From Yeguia hominis (GTDB lineage Bacteria; Bacillota; Clostridia; Oscillospirales; Acutalibacteraceae): a stretch of 64,000 nucleotides of DNA. Every line of letters starts with the position of its first letter. Positions within the stretch are counted from its first letter, which is position 1. The stretch spans positions 39,878 to 103,877 of the forward strand of contig NZ_JACRSN010000011.1 of NCBI RefSeq assembly GCF_014384705.1, written 5' to 3'. A model generated the notes under the pieces. That model made no database searches. It was not told the origin of the DNA and was given only the letters and a program-made list of their open reading frames with translations. Shown here one piece after another: positions 18,258-25,430 of this stretch. Made by a program: the position numbers and the translations under genes.

Positions 18258-18617
18258 TTAAAAAAGCGAAGAGAGTAAGCCGGTGTCCTTTAAAAGGGGA
18301 AAAAGCCGGAGCAGCCGCAAAATTTTAATGGCTTCATCGAGCTTTTTTTGGCGTTCTTCTCCGAGAAGCGGGCGGAGTGCGTTGAGAAACCGGATGGTTT
18401 CATCGTCGCCCTGTAAATGTCCCAAGAGCGGTGCAAATTTTAAAAGGCCGCCCATCATGTCGCTGCCGGAGGAAGGTGCGGCAGGCACAGCGGGAGGCGG
18501 CTCTGCAGCGCCGGGAAGCCCGCCGGACATTCCAAGCATTCCGGCGATTGCTTTCATTTGCTCCATGCCCTCCGGGCTATTCAAGATTTCACTGAGCCTG
18601 CCTGTCAGATCCTCCAT
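18258..18617 (-). CDS. Small protein of unknown function
   Basis: This 119-residue protein is preceded by AGGAGG 11 bases before its ATG. It has a helical N-terminal part (LTGRLSEILNSPEGMEQMKAIA) and a Pro/Gly/Ala linker of about 30 residues. The helical second half contains FLNALRPLLGEERQKKLDEAIKIL, followed by leucine-rich LRLLRLFPLLKD. Its C-terminus, like that of the next gene, is leucine-rich. It sits 7 bases downstream of the preceding small gene on this strand. The NSPEGMEQM segment resembles the NPEAANALLN and NSPQAQQL segments of its neighbour, hinting at a related helix repeat. Function is unknown. Confidence 0.6.
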   Translation of the reverse strand: MEDLTGRLSEILNSPEGMEQMKAIAGMLGMSGGLPGAAEPPPAVPAAPSSGSDMMGGLLKFAPLLGHLQGDDETIRFLNALRPLLGEERQKKLDEAIKILRLLRLFPLLKDTGLLSSLF

Positions 18618-18624
18618 GGCTTTC

Positions 18625-18861
18625 TTAGCCTCCTGTGAGTTTTTTGATCAGCTGCTGTGCCTGCGGGCTGTTTAAAAGCGCGTTGGCGGCTTCCGGGTTT
18701 TGCAGAACAGATTGCAGTTTTTGCGCATCGTTTGGCTTTAGGTTTCGGAGCATGCGGTCCAGCTGTCCGCTTTGTGCGGATTGTTCCAACTCCTGCGGCG
18801 TGGTTCCCATCTTTTTTGACAGGGCGTCGAGCATGGCGCGAAGTTCGTTTTGATTTGGCAT
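18625..18861 (-). CDS. Small helical protein of unknown function
   Basis: This 78-residue acidic-to-neutral helical protein is rich in Gln, Asn, Leu and Ala (MPNQNELRAMLDALSKKM, then LDRMLRNLKPNDAQKL). The ATG at 18861 is the only sensible start in frame, but the AAGGAGG site (18890-18896) is 28 bases away. A perfect 5-bp hairpin at 18869-18884 (GGTGC/GCACC) between the two would shorten the path to about 12 bases. The two following genes on this strand probably share its transcript. No family is recognised. Confidence 0.6.
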   Translation of the reverse strand: MPNQNELRAMLDALSKKMGTTPQELEQSAQSGQLDRMLRNLKPNDAQKLQSVLQNPEAANALLNSPQAQQLIKKLTGG

Positions 18862-19064
18862 AAAATCCGGTGCGCGAAGGCACCGCTGCCCTCCTTTTTC
18901 AGGTGTTTTTATGTTGATCCGATTTGCGAAGCAGGAAATTGTGCTCCCGACGGATTGAAAGGGAGGCACACTGTGCGCGTATACTCCATTCTATGCGGCA
19001 GGAGAGAAAGTATGAACCGGAGAATCCGGGCGTTTGCGGCGGCTTTTGGAAAGGAGATGTTTTT

Positions 19065-19535
19065 TTGCGGATTTTGGTGTTGTCCGATTCTCACGGCGAT
19101 GAACAGGCGGTGCTTTCGGCCGTTCGAGAACAACCGACGGCGGAACTTGTTGTGCATTTGGGTGACGGAGAAGCGGATCTTATAGAGGCGCGGGCAATGT
19201 TCCGCAGTAAAATGTTTCTGCAGGTTCGGGGAAATTGTGATTACGCCTCGTCTCTTCCGGCGGTTGATACGATGCTGGTGCAGGGCTTCCGGCTGTTTTT
19301 TACGCATGGACATTTGTATGACGTCAAGTTTGGAGAAGAGCGCCTGCAGGAAGCAGCACGGGCTGCAAATGCAGATGTTGCGCTTTACGGGCATACGCAT
19401 GTTGCATATACAAAATATGAGGACGGGCTTTATCTTCTGAATCCCGGATCAGTGCGGGGGAGAAACGGAAGTTATGGGCTTCTCGATTTGACAGAAGCCG
19501 GAATCGTGACATCCATCGTCCGGAAAAACCGGTGA
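19065..19535 (+). CDS. yfcE: YfcE/MJ0936-type metallophosphodiesterase
   Basis: This 157-residue enzyme belongs to the calcineurin-like phosphoesterase family with two metal ions. Metal ligands are visible in order: LSDSHGDEQ (D and H), HLGDGEAD, RGNCD, THGHLYD and YGHTH, the hallmark of YfcE/MJ0936 enzymes that hydrolyse phosphodiesters. I start at TTG 19065 with AAGGAG 8 bases upstream, because this begins right at the LRILVLSDSH strand. An upstream stretch back to 18924 is open in this frame but has no site or similarity. It lies before phosphoglucomutase, with no shared pathway evident. Confidence 0.9.
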   Translation: MRILVLSDSHGDEQAVLSAVREQPTAELVVHLGDGEADLIEARAMFRSKMFLQVRGNCDYASSLPAVDTMLVQGFRLFFTHGHLYDVKFGEERLQEAARAANADVALYGHTHVAYTKYEDGLYLLNPGSVRGRNGSYGLLDLTEAGIVTSIVRKNR

Positions 19536-19541
19536 CAGCAG

Positions 19542-19570
19542 TTGACGTCGCTGCCGGATCGTGGTACGCT
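19542..19570 (+). promoter_or_regulatory. Possible promoter of pgcA
   Basis: TTGACG (19542-19547) and TACGCT (19565-19570) are 17 bases apart; TGG precedes the weak -10. It starts just after the YfcE gene stop and 50 bases before pgcA. Confidence 0.4.
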
Positions 19571-19621
19571 TGATACCGTAAAAAGATAGAAAGCATCAAA
19601 CTTAGAAAGGATGTGTGAAAT

Positions 19622-21334
19622 ATGACGGTCGAAGAAAAATATCAGACATGGCGCAGCAAAGAACTGGATGACCCGGATCTCAAAGCGGATTTGGACGCTG
19701 TTGCCGGAAAACCGGAAGAGATCAACGACCGGTTTTACCGGGATCTGACCTTTGGAACAGCCGGTCTGCGCGGAATCCTTGGTGCCGGAACGAACCGCAT
19801 GAATGTTTATACGGTGCGCAAAGCGACACAGGGACTTGCCAATTATCTCAATCATCACAAAGAAGGCCAAAAGACGCCTTCGACGGCAATTGCTTATGAC
19901 AGCCGCCTCAAGAGCGACGTCTTTGCCAGAGAGGCTGCCGCTGTTTTGGTGGCAAATGGGGTGCATGTTTATCTATATCCGGAGTTGATGCCGACACCGG
20001 CGATTTCCTTTGCCGTGCGGTATCTGCACTGCGATGCCGGAATCTGTGTAACGGCCAGCCACAATCCTTCGGCCTACAATGGATATAAGGTGTATGGCAA
20101 CGACGGATGCCAGATTGCCGCTGAAATGGCGGACGAAGTGATGCAGGAAATTGAACAGACAGATCTTTTTACCGGTGTGAAGCGAATCTCATTTGAAGAA
20201 GCGCAGCAAAACGGCGGTGTGGAATACATTTCAGAAAGCGTAACCGAAGCGTTTTTGCATTCCGTACAAGCGGAGAGCATTTATGATGCGCACGGCGGCA
20301 ATCTGAAGGTTGTGTATACGCCGCTCAACGGAACTGGACGGAAGTGCGTTCTGGAAATTTTAAAACGGACAGGCGTAACCGACGTCACCGTTGTTCCGGA
20401 GCAGGAATGGCCGGATGGGCATTTCCCGACCTGCCCGTTCCCGAATCCGGAATTGCGGGAAGCACTGAAGGTGGGGCTTGCGCTTTGCGAGAGCGTACAG
20501 CCGGATCTTTTGCTGGCGACGGATCCGGATTGCGACCGATGCGGGGTCGCGGTTCGGGATCAGGGGGCATATACGCTGCTGACCGGAAATGAAATCGGAA
20601 TTCTGCTGTTTGACTTTATCGCGAAGCGCCGTACGGAGCTTCACAAGATGCCGAAGAATCCGGTCTTGATTTCCACGATTGTCAGCACCGACATGACAGA
20701 TGTGATTGCGCCGCATTACGGTGTTACGGTAGACCGGGTTTTTACCGGGTTTAAAAACATCGGCGATCAGATTGCAAAGTATGAAGCAGACGGCGAAGAG
20801 AACCGATGCATCTTTTCGTTTGAAGAAAGCAACGGCTATCTTGCAGGAACCTATGTGCGGGATAAGGATGCCGTCAATTCCAGCATGATGATCTGTGCGA
20901 TGGCAACTTACTACAAGCAGCGCGGACAAACCCTGATTGCAGTGCTGGAAAAGCTCTACCAGCAATACGGCTATTATCTCAGCGGCCTCGGCAACTTCTT
21001 CTTTGAGGGTGAGGACGGCATGAAGCGGATGCAGGCAATCATGGAAAAACTGCGCGCGAGTGCGCCGCAGGAGATTGCGGGCTACCGTATTACCGGCCGG
21101 AGCGACTATCAAACCTCTGAACGTTGGGATGGTGACCGGAAAAGCGAAATCCCAATGGGAAAATCCAATGTCCTGGAATACCGCATGGAAAATGGAACAA
21201 AACTGTTGGTGCGCCCCTCCGGAACAGAGCCGAAGGTCAAGGTGTATTATCTGGCGCATGCAGGTTCCCGTGCGGAAACCGAAGCGATGATCGAGAAGAT
21301 GAAAGAAGATACCGGAAGGCTTCTGGGTGTCTGA
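19622..21334 (+). CDS. pgcA: Phosphoglucomutase / phosphomannomutase
   Basis: This 570-residue enzyme interconverts glucose 1-phosphate and glucose 6-phosphate. It has the four-domain alpha-D-phosphohexomutase layout: TAGLRGILGAG substrate loop near the start, the phosphorylated serine S146 in TASHNPSAYNGYK, the magnesium loop DPDCDRCG near residue 300, the sugar-binding EESNGYL, and the RPSGTEPKVKVYY phosphate loop near the end. The length fits PgcA of Bacillus, which supplies UDP-glucose for wall polymers. Here it also links glycolysis to the glycogen operon at 58-64 kb, because ADP-glucose synthesis starts from glucose 1-phosphate. Confidence 0.95.
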   Translation: MTVEEKYQTWRSKELDDPDLKADLDAVAGKPEEINDRFYRDLTFGTAGLRGILGAGTNRMNVYTVRKATQGLANYLNHHKEGQKTPSTAIAYDSRLKSDVFAREAAAVLVANGVHVYLYPELMPTPAISFAVRYLHCDAGICVTASHNPSAYNGYKVYGNDGCQIAAEMADEVMQEIEQTDLFTGVKRISFEEAQQNGGVEYISESVTEAFLHSVQAESIYDAHGGNLKVVYTPLNGTGRKCVLEILKRTGVTDVTVVPEQEWPDGHFPTCPFPNPELREALKVGLALCESVQPDLLLATDPDCDRCGVAVRDQGAYTLLTGNEIGILLFDFIAKRRTELHKMPKNPVLISTIVSTDMTDVIAPHYGVTVDRVFTGFKNIGDQIAKYEADGEENRCIFSFEESNGYLAGTYVRDKDAVNSSMMICAMATYYKQRGQTLIAVLEKLYQQYGYYLSGLGNFFFEGEDGMKRMQAIMEKLRASAPQEIAGYRITGRSDYQTSERWDGDRKSEIPMGKSNVLEYRMENGTKLLVRPSGTEPKVKVYYLAHAGSRAETEAMIEKMKEDTGRLLGV

Positions 21335-21355
21335 CCGAAAAAGGAGGAAACGGCC

Positions 21356-21634
21356 ATGCAGTATGTATATGCCGTCATGTGGTTTGCGATTGGGTATCTG
21401 CTCATTGCAAGAATGGGAAAGGAAAACAAAGTCTTCTATTTGGGCGGCGGGCTGTTTCTGCTGTTTGGGTGCTGGTGGCTTGCAGATGCAATCTGGCCGG
21501 CGGTTGGATTCTTCAAGGGAACGCTTGGCATTGTGTTTCGGGTGATTGCCGGGATTATTCTGGTGATTGTTGCGGTGGTTTTTCTCCGGAACTATCAAAA
21601 AGATCGCAAAGCGCAGAAAGACGCCGATCATTAG
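21356..21634 (+). CDS. Small membrane protein of unknown function
   Basis: This 92-residue protein has three hydrophobic segments (about 5-20, 29-48 and 55-79) and a basic, charged C-terminus (RNYQKDRKAQKDADH), suggesting a membrane protein with its tail in the cytoplasm. GGAGG precedes the ATG. It starts 22 bases after pgcA and is probably co-transcribed with it. Two terminator-like hairpins follow at 21702 and 21736. I recognise no family. Confidence 0.65.
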   Translation: MQYVYAVMWFAIGYLLIARMGKENKVFYLGGGLFLLFGCWWLADAIWPAVGFFKGTLGIVFRVIAGIILVIVAVVFLRNYQKDRKAQKDADH

Positions 21635-21701
21635 CGCGTTTTGATTTTCAAACGTTCTCTTATGCGGGCAGTGTCAATCCGGCACGCGCTGCATAGGATG
21701 G

Positions 21702-21726
21702 AAAAGCAGGAGAATTTCCTGCTTTT
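21702..21726 (+). terminator. Terminator-like hairpin after the small membrane protein gene
   Basis: AAAAGCAGGA pairs with TCCTGCTTTT (10 bp) around a GAATT loop. The T run is short (CTTTTATAT), so a second hairpin just downstream may assist. Confidence 0.6.
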
Positions 21727-21735
21727 ATATAGATT

Positions 21736-21770
21736 GCCCGCTTCGGCCGCTCCGGCTGCAGCGGGCTTTT
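21736..21770 (+). terminator. Second terminator-like hairpin
   Basis: GCCCGC (21736-21741) pairs with GCGGGC (21761-21766) and is followed by TTTTCTT; the loop can form an inner stem. Confidence 0.6.
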
Positions 21771-21875
21771 CTTGTAAAGCGGCAAATCTGCTTGAAAACT
21801 CGGAGATGATCAGGTAAAATAAAAAAAGCACATCGAGCAGATGACGCTTTTTGAGAATTTAAGGGGGAAAACAAC

Positions 21876-22508
21876 GTGAAAGTGGCACCTTCGGTTCTTT
21901 CGGCGGATTTTACGAATTTACAGCAGGATCTTCACAGGGTTGTTTCCGGCGGAGCCGACTGGCTTCACCTGGATATTATGGACGGCGTGTTTGTGCCGAA
22001 TCTTTCGTTTGGATTTCCGGTTGTGGAGGCGATTCGTCCGCTGACGGAAATTCCGTTTGATGTGCATTTAATGATTACGCATCCGAAAGAATACGTCCGG
22101 CGGTTCCGCAAGGCCGGCGCAGATATCATCAGCTTCCATTATGAAAGCGCGGATGATGTTTCGGAAACGATGGATGAAATCTGTGCAGCAGGGGCGAAAC
22201 CGGCGCTTGCAATCAAGCCCGGAACGCCTGCAGAGGCGGTGCTGCCCTATTTGGATCGACTCTATATGGTTCTGGTTATGACGGTAGAGCCCGGCTTTGG
22301 CGGGCAGAAATTCATGCCGGACATGATGCAGAAAGTACGCTTTTTGAAAGAAAAGGCGCCGCATGTTCTGGTCGAGGTGGATGGCGGCATCCACGCCGGA
22401 ACGGCACCATCCTGTGCGCAGGCCGGAGTGGATGTCTGCGTGGCCGGAACGGGGGTGTTCCTTGCGGAAGATCCGGCGGCGGCGATTCATGCGCTGCAAA
22501 ACGCTTAA
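21876..22508 (+). CDS. rpe: Ribulose-phosphate 3-epimerase
   Basis: Rpe interconverts ribulose 5-phosphate and xylulose 5-phosphate in the pentose phosphate pathway. The 210-residue TIM barrel carries the expected segments: APSVLSADFTNL at the start, LHLDIMDGVFVPNLSFG with the catalytic Asp, DVHLMI, and VEPGFGGQKF, DGGIHAGTAP, VAGTGVF near the end. The start is GTG with AAGGGGG upstream. The TAA stop shares a TTAA palindrome with the stop of the convergent MecA-like gene. The usual neighbours rsgA and prkC are not next to it here. Confidence 0.95.
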   Translation: MKVAPSVLSADFTNLQQDLHRVVSGGADWLHLDIMDGVFVPNLSFGFPVVEAIRPLTEIPFDVHLMITHPKEYVRRFRKAGADIISFHYESADDVSETMDEICAAGAKPALAIKPGTPAEAVLPYLDRLYMVLVMTVEPGFGGQKFMPDMMQKVRFLKEKAPHVLVEVDGGIHAGTAPSCAQAGVDVCVAGTGVFLAEDPAAAIHALQNA

Positions 22509-23065
22509 CGCACAGTAGAAAAGTAGGGCGCGAGCGCGTCCAGAAAATTTGAGGAAAGCAGGCGGCCGTGTTCCCGCAGGAGAGAGGCGGCCGCCCGGCC
22601 TTTGCCGCAGAGCGTTCCGTATTCCCCGAGAAGGAGCGCGGTTTTGACGCGCCGGATGTACCGCGGAGAAATGATCAGACAAAACGTATCGCGGTCTGAA
22701 AACAGGGACGCTTTGCTGGTAAGCCCGGCGCGAAGCAGCCGTTTGGCAGCATCCAGAAGGTCATCGATGGTTCGAAACCGGTAGATGAGCGGGCCGGCAA
22801 CACCCTTGATCCGGTATTGTCTGCGCGGAGAGGTCGAGAACAGCAGCAGGGTTTCCCCGTCATGAGAGGTGGAAATTCGGATGGTGATTTCTCCGTGACC
22901 CGCAGAAAAGGATGCCCGGTCACAGGCTGCGGCGAAAATTTTTGCGACGGTAAGCCGGGTGTGCAGGTTTTGCCACTGCGTTTCCGGATGAATGCCGAGA
23001 GAATCGGTTTCCGTGGGGGACAGGACAACGAGCAAGTGGGTGGGGTCGATAGATTTGATTTTCAA
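22505..23065 (-). CDS. mecA: MecA-family adaptor protein
   Basis: This 186-residue protein resembles MecA, the adaptor that feeds substrates to the ClpCP protease. The N-terminal segment (KIKSIDPTHLLVVLSPTET, about 2-20) parallels the MecA start (KIK...L...LS..D), and a middle region with AKIFAAACDRASF and EITIRISTSHDGETLLLFST resembles the family's conserved DGG-type strand. A C-terminal domain with TIDDLLDAAKRLL follows. It starts at TTG 23065 with GGAGG 7 bases upstream. Similarity is moderate and judged by eye. ClpC itself is not in the window. Confidence 0.6.
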   Translation of the reverse strand: MKIKSIDPTHLLVVLSPTETDSLGIHPETQWQNLHTRLTVAKIFAAACDRASFSAGHGEITIRISTSHDGETLLLFSTSPRRQYRIKGVAGPLIYRFRTIDDLLDAAKRLLRAGLTSKASLFSDRDTFCLIISPRYIRRVKTALLLGEYGTLCGKGRAAASLLREHGRLLSSNFLDALAPYFSTVR

Positions 23066-23153
23066 TCGGGCACCTCCATTCAAAGCGGACGGCTCGAAAC
23101 CGCTCTGCTTCATATTATGAAGATCTGAGGAATTTTGGAAGGGACTGGAAAAG

Positions 23154-24389
23154 TTGGCGGCAGCAATTTGGAAAGGAATAGAGCCTGACAGGCAGAACCG
23201 GCCTTCGCCAAGACGAATTACAGTGGTGTCTGTTCCGGAGCAGGTGTGGATTCCGCTGACGGCGGAAACGCCGGAAGAGGGGCTGCTGCTGACGGGCGGC
23301 CGAAAAGTAATTCGGTTTCAGCCGGTCTGCATTCCGGAAACACAGTTACCGTCGTATTCGCCTGTTTGCGGAGAGGTCTTGCGTTTTGAAACCGTTCCGC
23401 ATCCGCTGCAGGGCGCGCTGCGCTGTGCGGTGACGGAAGTGGCTCCGCGGCAAAAGGCGCTGCGTGGAATTCCGCCTGCTGCAGAAGGAATTCCGGGTGC
23501 GGAAATGATTTTGCGGGTGGCTGGAAGTGCTGCCATTTTGGAGGAACTGAGCGGGGAGCCGCTCTATGACACACTGAAAGGTATGCAGACGGATGGTGTC
23601 GAATGCCTGGCCGCTGCGGCATTTGATGAGGATCCCTATTCCTCTGCAGAGGAGGCGGCATTTTCCTGTGATACCGAAGCCGCACTGGATGGGCTTGCAC
23701 TTGCAGCTGCGGCAATTGGCGCGAAAACGATGCGGGTCATATGTCCGGGCGAAACCGGGCGCCGAAAGCTACGGGGAGAATCTGCTTCCCTTTGGCAGGA
23801 TGCAGGTACCCGGTATCCTGTATGGCCGCTGCTTTCTCAAAAGCCGGCTTTTCAGCATGCGGGAATCATCGGGATACAGGCCTGTATTGCGCTGTCGGAC
23901 GCCGTGCGTGCCGGAGTGCCGCAGACCGATACCGTTATTTCCGTGTCGGGCGAAGGGGTTCCGGAACCGAAAAATGTAAAGGTGCTGATTGGAACGCCGG
24001 TTCGCGCTGTTCTGGAAGCTTGCGGCCTGGGCATCCGCTCGCGGGAGTTTACCGTGGTAATGGGATCTTCCTGGAATGGTGCTGCGGTACAGGATCTTTC
24101 TGCCCCTGTAATGGCGGTTACCCGCAGCTTGCTGGTGCTTCCGGTCGGAAAGAAGCGGGAGACCAGGGCCTGCATCGGGTGCGGCGCCTGCGAGCGTGCT
24201 TGTCCGGCGGGGCTTGCCCTGTGGCGGGCTGCGGAACTTTTTCAGCGGAAACGGCCGCCCAAAGCGCTTTTGGATGCTTGGGAGCAACGGTGCCTGGGCT
24301 GCAACACCTGTACGTTTGGATGTCCGGCGGGACTGGGTATGCCGCTGTTATTTGCAGAGAGAAGACAAAAGGAGGCGGATGCGGGATGA
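23154..24389 (+). CDS. rnfC: RnfC-like protein with two 4Fe-4S motifs and a degenerate flavin/NADH domain
   Basis: This 411-residue protein aligns along its length with RnfC, the NADH-facing subunit of the Rnf ion pump. It has a barrel-sandwich N-terminus (about 1-90), a Complex1-51K-like middle, a SLBB-like part (VSGEGVPEPKNVKVLIGTPV), and two C-terminal clusters: C340, C343, C346, C350 and C380, C383, C386, C390. The glycine-rich loop GLGGAGFPT that binds NADH/FMN in RnfC is replaced by LRVAGSAAILEEL-type sequence. The TTG start at 23154 has AGGGA about 9 bases upstream. The stop overlaps the rnfD-like start (ATGA). No rnfA, B, E or G is nearby. Confidence 0.75.
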   Translation: MAAAIWKGIEPDRQNRPSPRRITVVSVPEQVWIPLTAETPEEGLLLTGGRKVIRFQPVCIPETQLPSYSPVCGEVLRFETVPHPLQGALRCAVTEVAPRQKALRGIPPAAEGIPGAEMILRVAGSAAILEELSGEPLYDTLKGMQTDGVECLAAAAFDEDPYSSAEEAAFSCDTEAALDGLALAAAAIGAKTMRVICPGETGRRKLRGESASLWQDAGTRYPVWPLLSQKPAFQHAGIIGIQACIALSDAVRAGVPQTDTVISVSGEGVPEPKNVKVLIGTPVRAVLEACGLGIRSREFTVVMGSSWNGAAVQDLSAPVMAVTRSLLVLPVGKKRETRACIGCGACERACPAGLALWRAAELFQRKRPPKALLDAWEQRCLGCNTCTFGCPAGLGMPLLFAERRQKEADAG

Positions 24390-25381
24390 GAGGCCAGCTG
24401 TGGGTTCGAAAAAACCGCACGATTCCGAGAATGATGGCCGATGCGTTGCTTGCACTGGCGGTGCTTTCGCTGCTTCCGCTTGCCTTTTATGGACCTCGTG
24501 CAGGGATTCTTCTTTTATCGGGTATTCTTGGTGCCTGCGGTGCGGAAGCGCTGCGCGGTCTCCTTTTTCGAAAGCAGGCGTTTGACGGCTCCGCGGTTGT
24601 AACGGGCATGATCGTTGCACTGCTGCTTCCGGCAGCTGTACCGGTCTGGATGCCTGCGGCCGGTGCGTTTGCAGGTGTTTTAGTGGGAAAACTTCCGATT
24701 GGCCGCGGCGGCCGGAATTTGCTGAATCCGGCGGCGTTTGGGCTTGCGGGACTGACGCTCTGCTGGCCGAAACAGGTGTTTGGCTATTGTGCACTGGAGA
24801 AGCTTCCGCTGCTGGCAACTTGCCAAGTGAATCCGGAATGGTCTCCGGGCGCATTCCTGAAAGCGGGAATGAAACCGGAAATCCTTCCGTATGATCTGCT
24901 TTGGGGGCAATATCCCGGCCCGATGGGTGCGGGATTTGCGGTGATGCTGGCCGCGTGCGCTGTCTTTTTTGTGCTGCGCCGGGATGTTCGGCTGTATGTG
25001 CCGGTTGTTCTTTTGGGAACAGCGGCAATCGTTGCTGCTATTTTTCCGCGATTCTCTGAATTATCGGCGCTTGCTTCCGTGAAATATGAGCTGCTTTCCG
25101 GTTCGCTGCTCTTTTGTGCCGTGTTTCTGGCGGCGGATCCCGTAACTTCTCCGCGTACAGCGGTCGGATCGGTCTGCTTTGCAGTGGTTGTCGGCGCGTT
25201 TGTAATGGCGTACCGCTGGTTTGGCAGTTATGAAGAAGGCACCTGTTTTGCCATATTATTTGGGAATCTTCTTTCTCCTGTGTTGGACGGTATCGTCTGC
25301 ACGTTCCGGGAAAGACCGATCCGGTGCAAGGCGAAAGTGCCGCGCGCCCAGGCAAAAACGGCAGACGAAAGCACAGTCTGA
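24386..25381 (+). CDS. rnfD: RnfD/NqrB-like membrane protein lacking the flavinylation motif
   Basis: This 331-residue polytopic protein matches RnfD/NqrB: FDGSAVVTGMIVALLLPAAVPVWM, NLLNPAAFGLAGL, and at the end GSLLFCAVFLAADPVTSPRTA and EEGTCFAILFGNLLSPVLDG, all hallmark segments. Between them the family's S-G-A-T-P motif, whose Thr carries covalent FMN, should appear; here the stretch reads LEKLPLLATCQVNPEW and no such motif is present. I use ATG 24386, four bases into the end of the rnfC-like gene with GGAGG 10 bases upstream; a longer frame lies inside rnfC and is a shadow. It presumably partners the rnfC-like protein at the membrane. Confidence 0.75.
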   Translation: MRGQLWVRKNRTIPRMMADALLALAVLSLLPLAFYGPRAGILLLSGILGACGAEALRGLLFRKQAFDGSAVVTGMIVALLLPAAVPVWMPAAGAFAGVLVGKLPIGRGGRNLLNPAAFGLAGLTLCWPKQVFGYCALEKLPLLATCQVNPEWSPGAFLKAGMKPEILPYDLLWGQYPGPMGAGFAVMLAACAVFFVLRRDVRLYVPVVLLGTAAIVAAIFPRFSELSALASVKYELLSGSLLFCAVFLAADPVTSPRTAVGSVCFAVVVGAFVMAYRWFGSYEEGTCFAILFGNLLSPVLDGIVCTFRERPIRCKAKVPRAQAKTADESTV

Positions 25382-25430
25382 GGTACTAACGGGCATCCGC
25401 TTGCTCATACACTAATATGGGTGAAGTAAG

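Noticed and set aside
18924..19064. An N-terminal extension of the YfcE gene
   Set aside because: The first 47 codons are basic and unlike the family. AAGGAG sits at the right distance from TTG 19065, where the enzyme fold begins.
20360..21631. A 423-codon minus-strand open frame opposite pgcA
   Set aside because: It covers the catalytic segments of pgcA in reverse and lacks a start signal or family features.
23741..24385. The upstream extension of the rnfD-like frame
   Set aside because: This part overlaps the rnfC-like gene in another frame and is Cys/Gly/Arg-rich. The ATG at 24386 has its own GGAGG site and starts the conserved part.
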